From NCBI RefSeq assembly GCF_000002995.4, contig NW_025062479.1, positions 17,294,721 through 17,358,720 of the forward strand: a DNA stretch of 64,000 nucleotides, read 5' to 3'. The notes below the pieces were generated by a model. That model worked only from the letters and a program-made list of their open reading frames with translations. It ran no database searches and was not told the DNA's origin. The number at the start of each line of letters is the position of its first letter. The stretch's first letter is position 1. Origin of the DNA: Brugia malayi (taxonomy: Eukaryota; Nematoda; Chromadorea; Rhabditida; Onchocercidae). The translations under genes were made by a program, and so were the position numbers. Positions 53,328-64,000 of this stretch are shown piece after piece.

Positions 53328-56300
53328 TTATTTATTTATTTAAATTAGATAAAACTTGCTTTTATAATCATTAACTCTTTAAGTTAAAAATCTTTCATTT
53401 ATTAGCTCTTCAAATTTAGATAAATCCTAATTAACTCACCAGCACCAAACATACCACCCATATATGAATACCTTTCATCGAAACCTTTCTGTACAATGGA
53501 ATGCACAAACGGTGATCCATGATACAAAAGTTTTTCATTATGCTCACCATAATTTTCTTCCGCTATATCTCCACGACGTCTTATATACCTTTGTAAAGAA
53601 CATTACTTTGAAGATTACAGCTAACTCGAGAAAACGACTACTTTAAAAAACTGGGCCTTAAGAATTTGCATTCAATAATTTTTAATTATTTATTTAGATA
53701 GTCCGACTTTATAAATCGCTACTACCGGACATCTCCAAGTATCACTTAATCTTCATTAATTTATTCTGAAAGTCCTTTAATGTCTTCCATAATGATAAAG
53801 ATTTATCACCTTTCATAAATTTTTTTGTTAATAATCTTCTGTACTTCAAGCACTTCAAACTTGGTGTACATTCCACCCAAGCCAAGATCTCGGTGTGAAA
53901 CAATTGTAGAATTCAATGCTTTTTCAATTTGTTGGAATACTTCATTTGAAGGCTCAATCTGTACCAACACTGTACCTATTGATACTGGTACTTGAACATT
54001 ACTCGGCGAATTCCTACTTTCGTTACCTAAATAAATATTTTAGGAATTATGTAACGAATGAAATTCCTATTAGATGAAATAATTGACGTAGATTAACGTA
54101 AAGCTGAAATGAAATAAATGGTTAATAAGTAACGATCGGGATATTTCAAATCACTACGACTACGGCTATCTCAATCTCTGCTTCAGTTCTCCAAATACTC
54201 TATTAAAAAATCTGACATAATAACATAGCTGGTAGATAATCATGCTGATAATGAGCTCTGAAGAAAACAAGAAAATATATCAGTTTTTAAATAATACCGT
54301 GAGCTATCGATTACATCTTGAACCATTTTCACATATATAATAATAATATCCAAAAAAACTCATAAGGTGAATTAAAAGTTATCAAGTTGGAGAAAAAAGA
54401 TTATTATTTGATTTATATTTGACCATTCATTCTAATCCACATGCATTACCCTCACTTTTCCTTATACATTTCCCAATGTTCTTAAGCAATCGAAATCGAG
54501 TCCCGAAAGCATCAATTCCGATCGCTTTCAAATCATCATGTGTCATACTGGCCAAAACATCTAATGTAATTTTTTCCTTAGCAAATAAATTCGAAAGTGA
54601 ACTAAGACCAATCGATCGTAAATAGTCTTCCATAGAAAACTTTGTCTCATTTTCATTATCTTCCTAAAAGTAGAATATTATATTAAACCTTAAGAAAATC
54701 TAAAAAACAATGTTGTAAAAACGAACGCAGCGAAATTTTTTCGTATGCATTAATTAGTGTCACAATGCTTGTCAAATTCAAAATTTCCAAGCCTATTATC
54801 ACACTGTTGTGTATGCTTTCCATGCTCCATCGTTTAACTGAACTCAAATATAAACTATGCGATCTAACCAAACAACTGAATTGTTTAGTCAAAAAGAAGA
54901 AATGAAACATTTTTGAATGTTTGAACCTAAACTATGAATACTAAAATACAGCATATTAAAAATACTTTTTTTACATCAAACCATGAAACGAAACCTTTAA
55001 CAAAAAACTTTGAAGCTGTTACTTTTTTTTTGTTTAGAAAACATCACTTTTTCACTCCCTAAATTTGTTTCTTGTCTCGAACAATTGACCGATTGCATGT
55101 CAACAACAGCATTATCCATAATCTCCCACACAAAAGATGAAATTGGTACATCAACCGCTGATCCACTTGTTTTACGCACAACATGAACAGCTGGTAATTC
55201 TCTCAGATCAACCGGGACTGCATTCTGAACAAAACAGCTCTTCAGATAATATGGAAAGTTAATAATAACACCAATTTTCCAACAAGCTGCTACTGAACCG
55301 AATATAGGTTTTAAAAATATAAGAATGACTACCATTAATAATTCCTTTGTGTCTTCCGTAACAGTAATATCCAGTGCAGTAAAACCTTCGCTATTTTTCA
55401 GCGTAACATCTGCGCCATTATTTAGAAGTAATGAACAAATTTGGGTGCGACCCTAAAATGACTGAATCTTCTAGCACATATTACCATTGATTCGCTTCTG
55501 TCCAATGATTTCTCATGCACGATAATTTCAGTGGATCATAAAAAGCAGATCAATAATTCCATAATATTCTGAAAAAAGCCAATATAGAAATATTGGAAAA
55601 TCTTTCCAACAGCATTACTTTCTGAGCTGCTTCATGCAGAGGAGTATAACCCCATTTATCTGGATGATTCACTTCGGCTCCACATTCAATTAACAAAGCG
55701 GCAATTTCCAGATGTCCAAAACTGCTCGCATTGTGCAACGGTATCAGACCACCCTTATCTTTCAAATTAACTTCTGCACCATTTTCAAGCAAAAATCGCG
55801 CAACTTCCAGATTATTATAGCCAGCTGAAGCAAACCAATGTTTGGGAAGCTATAATTTTTACAAAACAAAATTATTTGCAAAAGACGGATTTTAGGATTT
55901 AGAAAACGTATGAAAACAGTATGAAATATCTTAGGCATTACAGCTAACAAAGAAATCCAAAAAATATATATATATACCATAAAAAACATGCTTTTTCTTT
56001 TAAGTTTCCGTCTTTTGCAAATAATTTGGCCAGTGCATTTTTCATAAAAGTTTTAAAATTCACTTTGCGAAAATAATACGAGAAAGTTGCCGCAACCTCA
56101 CACCTTTTTTAAGACTTAAGGATATGTATAGTTTTTTTTTTTTTTGTGTGTGTGTTGTATTATAAATTTGATCCAATCATAGTCAATTTAAAATATACAA
56201 AAAGCTAACCGGACAAAATCTAAAAACTTTTATGAAAAAATTCACCGGCCAAATGCAGCGGCGTTGAAAAACGTCCCCCAACATCGCGACAATTCACTGT

Positions 56301-59300
56301 TGCTGGGATAACGATTTTCCGAATTTTTTCAATATCACCATGTTTGGCTGCCTCAAGCACCGCTGCGTCACCACGCAACAAATTATATACATCTTCTGCT
56401 CCTAAATATGCAAATAAGCTGCAAATTGACATCAGAGATGAGGATATTTGAAGGTTTTCATATATCTGCAAAAACTGCTTCCTACTTTAAATTAAAAGTT
56501 CGGAAAATTACTTATGAGAATTTCGAGATAATACCTTCTCTGACAACATCCAATGGAGTTTTTCCATCACGTCCTTTGCGCTTCGGGTCAGCACCATTAA
56601 TAATAAGAAGTTTACAGACGTCAAATTTCCCCTTCAAAGCAGCTTCGTGTAAAGGAGTATATCCCCATTTATCGGTGGCATTTAGATTAGCACCATGCTA
56701 AAATTCTAATAGCTTAAAAAAAAACATACGCAATCCTTGCACATCAACTCTAGTATGGAAATAAGTTCAAATTGATATGCTCATTATGCTCTTAAAATCA
56801 TGCATATATAAAAACAGTGATTATCACTTCATGAAATACGATTATCAAAAGTAAAGGTCATTTTGCTATCACTGTTTTAACGACAGCTATTTGGACAATG
56901 ACAAGAACTCCAAACAAAAATAAAACAACTTTAATATAAAATGCGACTTTCAAAAAAGTTAATCAATACCAGAAATTCACCTTTACAAGTAATTCTGCAA
57001 CAATCAAGTGACCGTATGCGCATGCATTATGCAACGGAACCAACCAACTGGAACGCAGAATAATGAAAAGCAAGAAACTTTAAAAATCTTTTCTTTTAGC
57101 TGTTTTGGTTTACAAAAATAATTGATACTGGATGGTAACCAATATTTAGTAGTTCAATTAAATAGCTAATAAATTAACAAATCTAATAACTAATAAATTA
57201 ACAAAGAAACCAAATCAGAATCCCAAACCCTGTGTCTCTTGCTTCAACATTAGCACCCTTTCTCAACAAATACTTCAGTACTTCTACTCGATTATATCCA
57301 GCAGCAAAGTGTAAGGGTGTTGATTCACGACCATTAAAATCTTTACAGTTGATAATTCTCGTTCCACAGCTTCCAATTATGTGCTGTAAAATTTCTGTGA
57401 GACTAACATATTCAAAGTTAACACAAATCCTAAAATATAACGAACTGAAACATTTCTAGAAATTTAAAAAGTGTAACATCCACATGAAATCTAAAATGAG
57501 ATCCATCATCTTAAAATGTACAATTCTTATGAAAACAATGATGCAAAACAAATAACCATTTCAATTATTAGTTGAAAAAAGAGGACAAATTTATATAATT
57601 TTGATCTCGTCTCACCAAACAGAAAAAACAAAACAAATAACAACCAGCCACATAAAAAGGTATAATAGAGCACATTAACCACTTACGACAAATCAGAAAA
57701 TATATCTTACCTTTATCGTGCAAAGATCACCACATCTTGCAGCATCCAATAGTACTTCTTCTGAATATCTCGCTTGTGTTTCTCGTTGTAAGACATTGTG
57801 GCATACTTTCGGTGTTTCAATTTTATTTGATACCGTATTACCTCCAGAATCACTACCACGATTTCGGCTTTCGTGACAATATTTGTAGCCTTCTCTTTGC
57901 TTATGACAATGTTTTACACTTTTGTTCCCCTTTTAAAAAAATATTTGGAAATAATTAAAACATCCTCCTAATTTGGTTTGTCGATGACGGATTATACCAT
58001 CTAGAGCTGAATTATATTGACCACATATGCATAACAATCCTAATATTATCGTAGTTTTAAGAAAAAACAAAGAATCTGAACCAGCAACATAAAAGTACGA
58101 TGCAATTATGATTAATTGTATAATTAACCATCTACGACTAGAAACAACTAAAACAAGTATCAGGAACAGGAAAAACGATAAAGCTAACTCCTTTTCCAAT
58201 ATATTCCTACAAAAAAAAAAAAAAAAAAATAAACCAGTGAACGAAGCCAAACTAGAAAATAACTCGATTAATCAATTAAGGTGAAAACAAAAAGACAACA
58301 AAAAAGTGGAAATCAGGCCTTTCAGTATAGATTTTCTTCCCTGAAATATAGATATAAAATTAGATGCTTCATTACTCTGCAGCGTTTTTGTATGACGTTT
58401 ATTTTTTCTTGGCTCCAACAATTGATAAGGTCTCTAATTTCAATATTTCTTGCAACATCAGCTGCCGTTTTTTGTTCATTATCTTTCAGATCAGTTAATA
58501 TGCCATAGTTTAACAGCTGTCTGAAACAAATGTCCATCACTTCACTAAAAATTTCCATTACAGCAATCACTTATTCGGATGCAAAAAACCTGCTGGATTC
58601 CTGGGAAATAGGAAAAAGTAAATATGAATATGTTTTTTTTCCCTTACTGTTTCAAATTAATAGCTTCAGAAATCTGATATAAGAAAATAGACTTATATAT
58701 AAAAGAAGTTCTTATGGAAAAATAAAAAATGTAACAACTGTCTCACTTGCACAAATCAAAATCCCCTTTTTCGGCTGCAATATGGAGTGCTGTCTTACCA
58801 CAGCTACTTGGTTTACTAATATTAACACCATGACTTATCAGTACTTCCAATACATCGTATGAACATAGTTTTGTTGCAATATGCAGCGCAGAAAAACCGC
58901 TGAATGTTAAACACTCAATTATTTATATCTTGATAATAGTTACATGACCTTATTTCACCAATGTGTGTTTGAAAGAAAAATCCAAAACAATTTAAAAGGT
59001 TGGCTAATACACAGTATACTACCAACAAAAAAAATTCTTTATCTAAAACTTACTCTTTGTTTAAGACATCCGTAGGACAACCGTTTTTCAAAAGTATTTC
59101 AGCAATTACTTTTCTTCTCTGATGAGCTGAGCCTGCAACTGCATGTAGTGGAGTCTCTTTCAGACAAGGATGCACATAATTAGGATCTCGTTCGGCTAGT
59201 AGGCTCTTTAACTAAAATAAACCAACTTGTGTGCAAATCAAAAAACCAATTTTAATAAACCATATATTATCCGGAACTACAAAGCCCAATGATTATGACT

Positions 59301-62158
59301 GAAAAAATCTTTCTTACAGCAGGACTTCAACATCTAAATTTTTTTTATCTCTACAATTCGTCACGATGTTAATTTCAAGAAGCATTTTTTCACATGATTA
59401 AAAATTTACAAACCATACGAATATCACCAATTTGTGCTGCTGCATAAATTTTATAACCAGCATATTCATGAAGTATATCTTTCTTAACATCTTCATCAGT
59501 TATATATTCGATGGGTGCCTTTGCATTGCCAGTTTTACGTGTTGGATCAGCTCCACTAGCTGCTAGTAATCTCACCACCTTGGAATAATCGAAATTTGAA
59601 TTTTTAACACTCAGACAATTTGAAAAACCAAAATTCGAAGGGTAACTATACAATATTTGCTATGTCTAGGATTTAAGCATAAACAAACCTCTAGACGTCC
59701 TTTGCTTGCAGATTCATGAAGCGGTGTGAAATTCCACAAATCTTCAGCCTGTGAATCAGCACCTGCTTCCAGCAATAAATTGACCACTTCCAAATGTCCA
59801 AATGAAGACGCATTATGGAGTGGTACTAAGCCTCTAAAATAAATATAAACTTTATTCAAAGATACGAATTTCTGAAGAAGAAATGGAGTACTATTTAATA
59901 ATGATTAAATTATAATATCAAATCAAAATCTTAAAAAACTTCATAAGCAGCGTATTGTTAAGACGCACAAACAAGGAATTTTATATACTTCTTAAACATA
60001 GCTTACCCAATATCTACAGCCTGAACATCAGCACCTTTTTCTAGCAAGATTTTAACTGTTCTTACTCGATTATAACCGCAAGCCAAATGCAACGGTGTTG
60101 ACTGTAAGAAATGCAATACCTCGGTAAATGTGAAATTAAATTTGACTTTGCAATAAAAAAACACCAATTTTAAACTAAAATTTCGCACAGATTTTTTTTT
60201 CGAGCAGATTCTATCAAATTTCAAAAAAACTTAGACTCTAAATTGTATTTTTTCAAGAAAATACCAAAGAAGTTTCTTCGCAGTTATTTCTTCATTAATA
60301 ATCAGCTCTAACCTTTCTACCAGTAACTGCATGACAGTTAATACTAAAGGGCGTTAAACAACAGAGTAAGCTTTCCTCATCTCCATTCTTTGCTGCTTCT
60401 AATAACTCGTCTTTTCTATAGTCACCTGCAAGTAGTAGAAACAAGCCTGTTTCCAAATCTTTCCATCTTCATATTTCTTAAATTTACAAGTTTCTTCAAC
60501 ACAACTGCACAAATTACAACATCTAACCTGTAAAAACTGCTTTAGCATCGCCATCTGCTAAATCTTGCGGTGTCTTACCATCTGAATTTTCGCTCCGCGC
60601 TGAAGCACCATGCTGCAGCAAAAGGACGCAAACATCAGCCTGATAATGAATTTCGAAGTTGTTTATTTTCGTTATACCTTATCACAAAAAAAAAAAAAAA
60701 AAAACTGCACAATGTCCCAATTTTTTCCAGAAATAAAAAAAAAAGGGACTGGAGTGTAAAACTGATGAAATGTTGTATTATATTTAAAGCTTATTAATAA
60801 GAAAAAACATTGAACTTTAATAGAACACTACCTCATATATATGCAACATTAACTGATATTATACTTCAATATACTACCTGATATTAAACATCAATATATA
60901 ACATTATATAAAATTACCTAATATCAGCTTCAATACATAATACTATCTGAATAGTTCTATTCCACAATTTATTAAGGAAACATACTTTTCCCCATATAGC
61001 TGCTTCATGAAGTGGTGTAAAGCCCCAATGATCGCTAACATTTGTGTCAGCACCACTTTCTAGCAAAATTTTCACCACTTCAATATGGCCAAATGAGGAT
61101 GCATTATGTAATGGAACCAAACCACTATCATCAGCCTGGCTTATGTTTGCACCAGCTGCAAGTAACGCTCGAACACAGTCTACCTTCCCAAAACCGGCTG
61201 CATAATGTAACGGCGATGAGTTGCGGTTGTTCAGATCAGGCTGAGAAAATCAGGTTACAGAAAAGATGGAATATTCCAAAAGTTACATTATATTTAAAAA
61301 TGTTTTTTATTATATTTAAATAGCGGAAAACAAAACAATAACTATCTTGCTATAAAAGATTTATTTTCCACTTGTTTGATTTTCATGCTGAGTTTACCAA
61401 ACAAAATTGAAATGACCTGCTACCGCTAGCTAAGGAATAATGCATCTCTGGTAATTTTATGATTGCTTTTCCAGGCGCTCTATTATTTCATCCAAAAAAA
61501 AACCATATTTGATAAAACTACTTCATACATGCATCACTTTAAGCGCCGAACTATTTCTATTACTCCTATTACTGTAAGCATTTTAGGATCACTAGTACAA
61601 ACAAGAACAACTAATGTACCTGATTTACTGTTTCAGGTTTAAGCAATTGTAGTAAGATTGACAAGTCACCTTGTTTGCATGATTCAAACAGTTTTAAGCA
61701 TTTTTCTTCATGATGTCGATCTGGAACAGCTAAAGATCATAACGCGGAAAATATAGAAGGAAGTATTAGCAGAACTTCCAGCTTTAGATGCGTTTATTAT
61801 TGATACGAACGGCTACTACTTATTCATGAATTTCTCAATCTGCCACGATCCAAACTTTTGGCGACCAGACACTTGGGTACCAATTTACCATATTCTAGCG
61901 ATTTTTTTTTTGAAATTCTACACTAGAAAAACTTCTAAAATTTCACATTAGAAGAATGGTCTAGTCTGATATTCCATGCTTCACATTTCTTGATTAGTTA
62001 ATTCCAAAAGAACTTGAACATATGATATTTAAGCTGCGCAATGTATATTTAATAACAAACAATGTTGTGGAAACAATGTTACCCAGGTAGTTATTGTTCT
62101 TCGTGACTGTCGGAACTTGTGTGTACTGACGCTGTTGCTCTGCTCGTTTGGGTGTCAT
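52327..62158 (-). CDS. TNKS: tankyrase (ankyrin-SAM-PARP poly-ADP-ribosyltransferase)
   Basis: Poly-ADP-ribosyltransferase that recruits clients through ankyrin clusters and marks them for ubiquitination; known roles are Wnt/axin turnover, telomeres and spindle poles. Exons, high to low: 62158-62083, 61729-61620, 61240-60986, 60639-60528, 60425-60313, 60101-60007, 59833-59689, 59578-59414, 59211-59054, 58899-58747, 58520-58376, 57929-57711, 57383-57229, 57047-56981, 56697-56535, 56401-56246, 55824-55619, 55452-55333, 55224-55048, 54663-54450, 54026-53810, 53588-53440, 53169-53018, 52840-52730, 52389-52327; about 1231 residues. Five ankyrin clusters repeat the STPLHxAx[11 protein letters not shown] and FTPLHEAA signatures. 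The SAM domain (about 941-1001) has ITLDVLASM and IGIDAFGTR. The PARP domain has the H-Y-E triad at about H1097 (LLYHGSPF), Y1126 (GIYFAE) and E1215 (AYPEYVIVY). It also keeps the zinc motif of [12 protein letters not shown] and [16 protein letters not shown]. All junctions are GT-AG. Confidence 0.95.
53284..53322. repeat. (TA)n microsatellite followed by TTTA repeats
   Basis: About 20 TA units followed by several TTTA units to about 53342, in the tankyrase intron between the exons at 53440 and 53169. No coding effect. Confidence 0.95.
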
Positions 62159-64000
62159 ACAATAAACTTTAATAATCCCTTTAAATCCATGATAAATCAA
62201 AATGCCTCAAAATGCTTGACGGGAAAACCAGGAAGCAGCCAAATGCTATTCACGACTCCTAGTCTTAAAAACGTGGCTGCGTTAAAAACAGCCGACTTCA
62301 AATGTATGTTTTCTTGGCAGAAGGTGTGGGTTGGGATTCAGTTTTTGATTGAAGTCAATTTCGGGACTGTATAATACTTGCACGCGAACTCAGAAGTCAT
62401 AAGTGGCCAGTGAGAATTACTTTTCCGGATATATCAGGTTTCGGATCTACTAGTTTTATACAACTTATGCATTGCCACAATTAAGACTGGATTCGAATAT
62501 ATGTTTCGTATTTTGCCTACCATTTTATTCATTTTATATAAAGGTAATCATAATAAACACAATTAGAGATAAATTGAAGATCCCCACGTGGTAGTTCTCT
62601 CCTTCTAGTTTTAGCAGTATTAAACAAAAAAAGGTGTAAAAAAGAAATTTGAGTTTTGGAGTTAAACTCCAATTTCCGAAATCCCAGTAGAAAAGGAATA
62701 CAGATGTGGGTATTCCCACCAGACTGGAATTTATCTGTGAAAATGTCCACTTTTTAAAACCCTCGACAATAATGCCACTCCTCGACGCTTCCTACCTCGC
62801 TTGCTTCCTTTTTGCTCCAATCTAGTTTTGTATCAATTCAGGTTTAATGCTACAGTTCCGTTCCCTAGGTTTCTATACGTAGATTTATTAATCGACCGAA
62901 TGGCAGTGATTATAAGCTGGTTCATTTATTTTCAATACAATAATCTGTCATTGGATACTACTTTTATGAAGTGGAGATTTTTTATGTAGTTGAATTCAAA
63001 TATAGTTGCAAATACATCTAAAGTAGATGAATCATTCCATTGTGAAAGTTTTCATTGTAGAAGTATCATTTATGCAAATTATGGACAATGAAAATCAATT
63101 ATGCATTCAGTACAGTGCGATTTAATGTGCTTCTCAACCAATTAAAATGGTATAAAAAAATCATAGAAATCATCTGAAGATTTCAAGCAAACCGAGAAAC
63201 TTACATCACATTTAATGATGAAACTTAAGTGGTCTAAAAATGATTGGGGCTCTCAATTTGATGCTGCCTCCGCTGTTGTGAAGTATTAGTATAAAGAGAC
63301 TTTGTAGGAATGTCCATTATAGATCATGTAAAGTAGACTGTTTCCGTCTCCATTCACAATTGAATAAAGCATCATGCAAAATGACATAGCGAGAAACAGG
63401 GATTCGCTTAGAGAGATTTTAAAATCACTTTTTTCTAATTTTTTATGAGTTTGAATCATCAAACCAGTATTGTCAGTGGAATGAACAACGTTTCGTCTAT
63501 TGACTGATCTGGTTAATTTTAAGGCCATTTCAGAAATATCGTATCTGCAACTGTCTGATAAATATTGGGGATCTGACCGAAGTCGAATCTAATCATTTCT
63601 GTTCTTTTCGAATGATATTACTAAAGGTCTATCAATTTTCCTTCAAAGAATACTCAAGTTGTTTCTTGCATGGGTCTTACGAATCAGTTCGTAAGACCTG
63701 TATCGTTTTATGATCCTTTCGTCAACGAATTCCTTATCAACCTAATCAACATGAAGACTGTAATTCCAAGAGAAATTGACTGAATCCAGATTAATAACCC
63801 TTAATTTCAATGACAAATCAGCCGTCCTTTCTGTCAGGTTAGAGACTCTTCACACAAGTTCCAAGCGTCTTTTTTAAGCCACTTCACAGCTGGCACATTT
63901 TAAATAACTTTAAAAGTGCAGCAAATTTCGACGCAAACACTCCCTGTGTCATTGTGAATACATCATAAAGGCTGTTGTAAAATCTGCAATCGTTCATTTG
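62159..64000. other. upstream of tankyrase, no gene seen
   Basis: About 1.8 kb 5' of tankyrase on its strand. Open frames, the largest at 63286-63528 on the minus strand, show no recognisable domain or splice partners. The region should contain the tankyrase promoter. A short perfect hairpin lies at 63673-63698. Confidence 0.4.
63673..63698. repeat. perfect 11-base hairpin
   Basis: GGTCTTACGAA (63673-63683) and TTCGTAAGACC (63688-63698) are exact reverse complements around the loop TCAG. It is intergenic, with no T-rich tail that would suggest a Pol III or intrinsic terminator. Confidence 0.85.

Noticed and set aside
63286..63528. 80-codon minus-strand frame near the window end
   Set aside because: No recognisable motif, no supported splice sites; could be an exon of a gene outside the window but evidence is insufficient.

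Overview
The window looks like nuclear DNA of a parasitic nematode, most likely a filarial-type (spirurid) worm. It is AT-rich, its genes have many exons with GT-AG introns of a few hundred bases, and it holds a nematode-style divergent nuclear-receptor zinc finger with a CAACAVFFRR P-box. The gene content (DDI1, C/EBP, DHX33, UGP, UPF3, CCT, tankyrase) is animal. I see no bacterial genes, no CRISPR array, no rRNA or tRNA, and no intact transposon. The species call is inference.

Layout. 0.8-3.7 kb (+): DDI1 ubiquitin-like / retroviral-protease-like / UBA shuttle protease. 5.2-6.8 kb (-): C/EBP-type bZIP factor. 8.2-14.0 kb (+): DHX33-like DEAH helicase. 15.1-19.0 kb (+): UDP-glucose pyrophosphorylase with one non-AG splice acceptor. 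19.0-25.2 kb: no gene seen. 25.2-26.7 kb (+): nuclear-receptor DNA-binding domain with a broken donor and no ligand-binding domain. 26.5-28.1 kb (-): small multi-pass membrane protein. 28.1-32.8 kb: very AT-rich, empty. 32.8-38.5 kb (-): protein tyrosine phosphatase with a proline/glutamine repeat tail and several gene-breaking lesions. 38.7-39.6 kb (-): unidentified protein with an N-terminal hydrophobic segment. 40.2-44.4 kb (-): UPF3/SMG-4, with a long foldback element in an intron. 46.5-48.9 kb (-): choline-phosphate cytidylyltransferase. 52.3-62.2 kb (-): complete 25-exon tankyrase. 62.2-64 kb: no gene seen.

I reconstructed exon structures by hand, checking that donor/acceptor phases add up. 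DDI1, bZIP, DHX33, UPF3, CCT and tankyrase close into uninterrupted frames (408, 297, 681, 441, 354 and about 1231 residues). UGP also closes (478 residues) if one GG acceptor is accepted. The AT-rich block from about 25 to 40 kb is different: its receptor, phosphatase and unidentified gene each carry splice-site or frame defects. Most could be repaired by one G, which points to pseudogene decay or to local sequence errors. The genes do not form an obvious pathway; they are mostly housekeeping (nucleolar RNA helicase, NMD factor, sugar-nucleotide and phosphatidylcholine synthesis, proteostasis, PARylation). The most novel-looking parts are the decaying 25-40 kb block, the repeat-tailed phosphatase, the foldback element, and two perfect hairpins.
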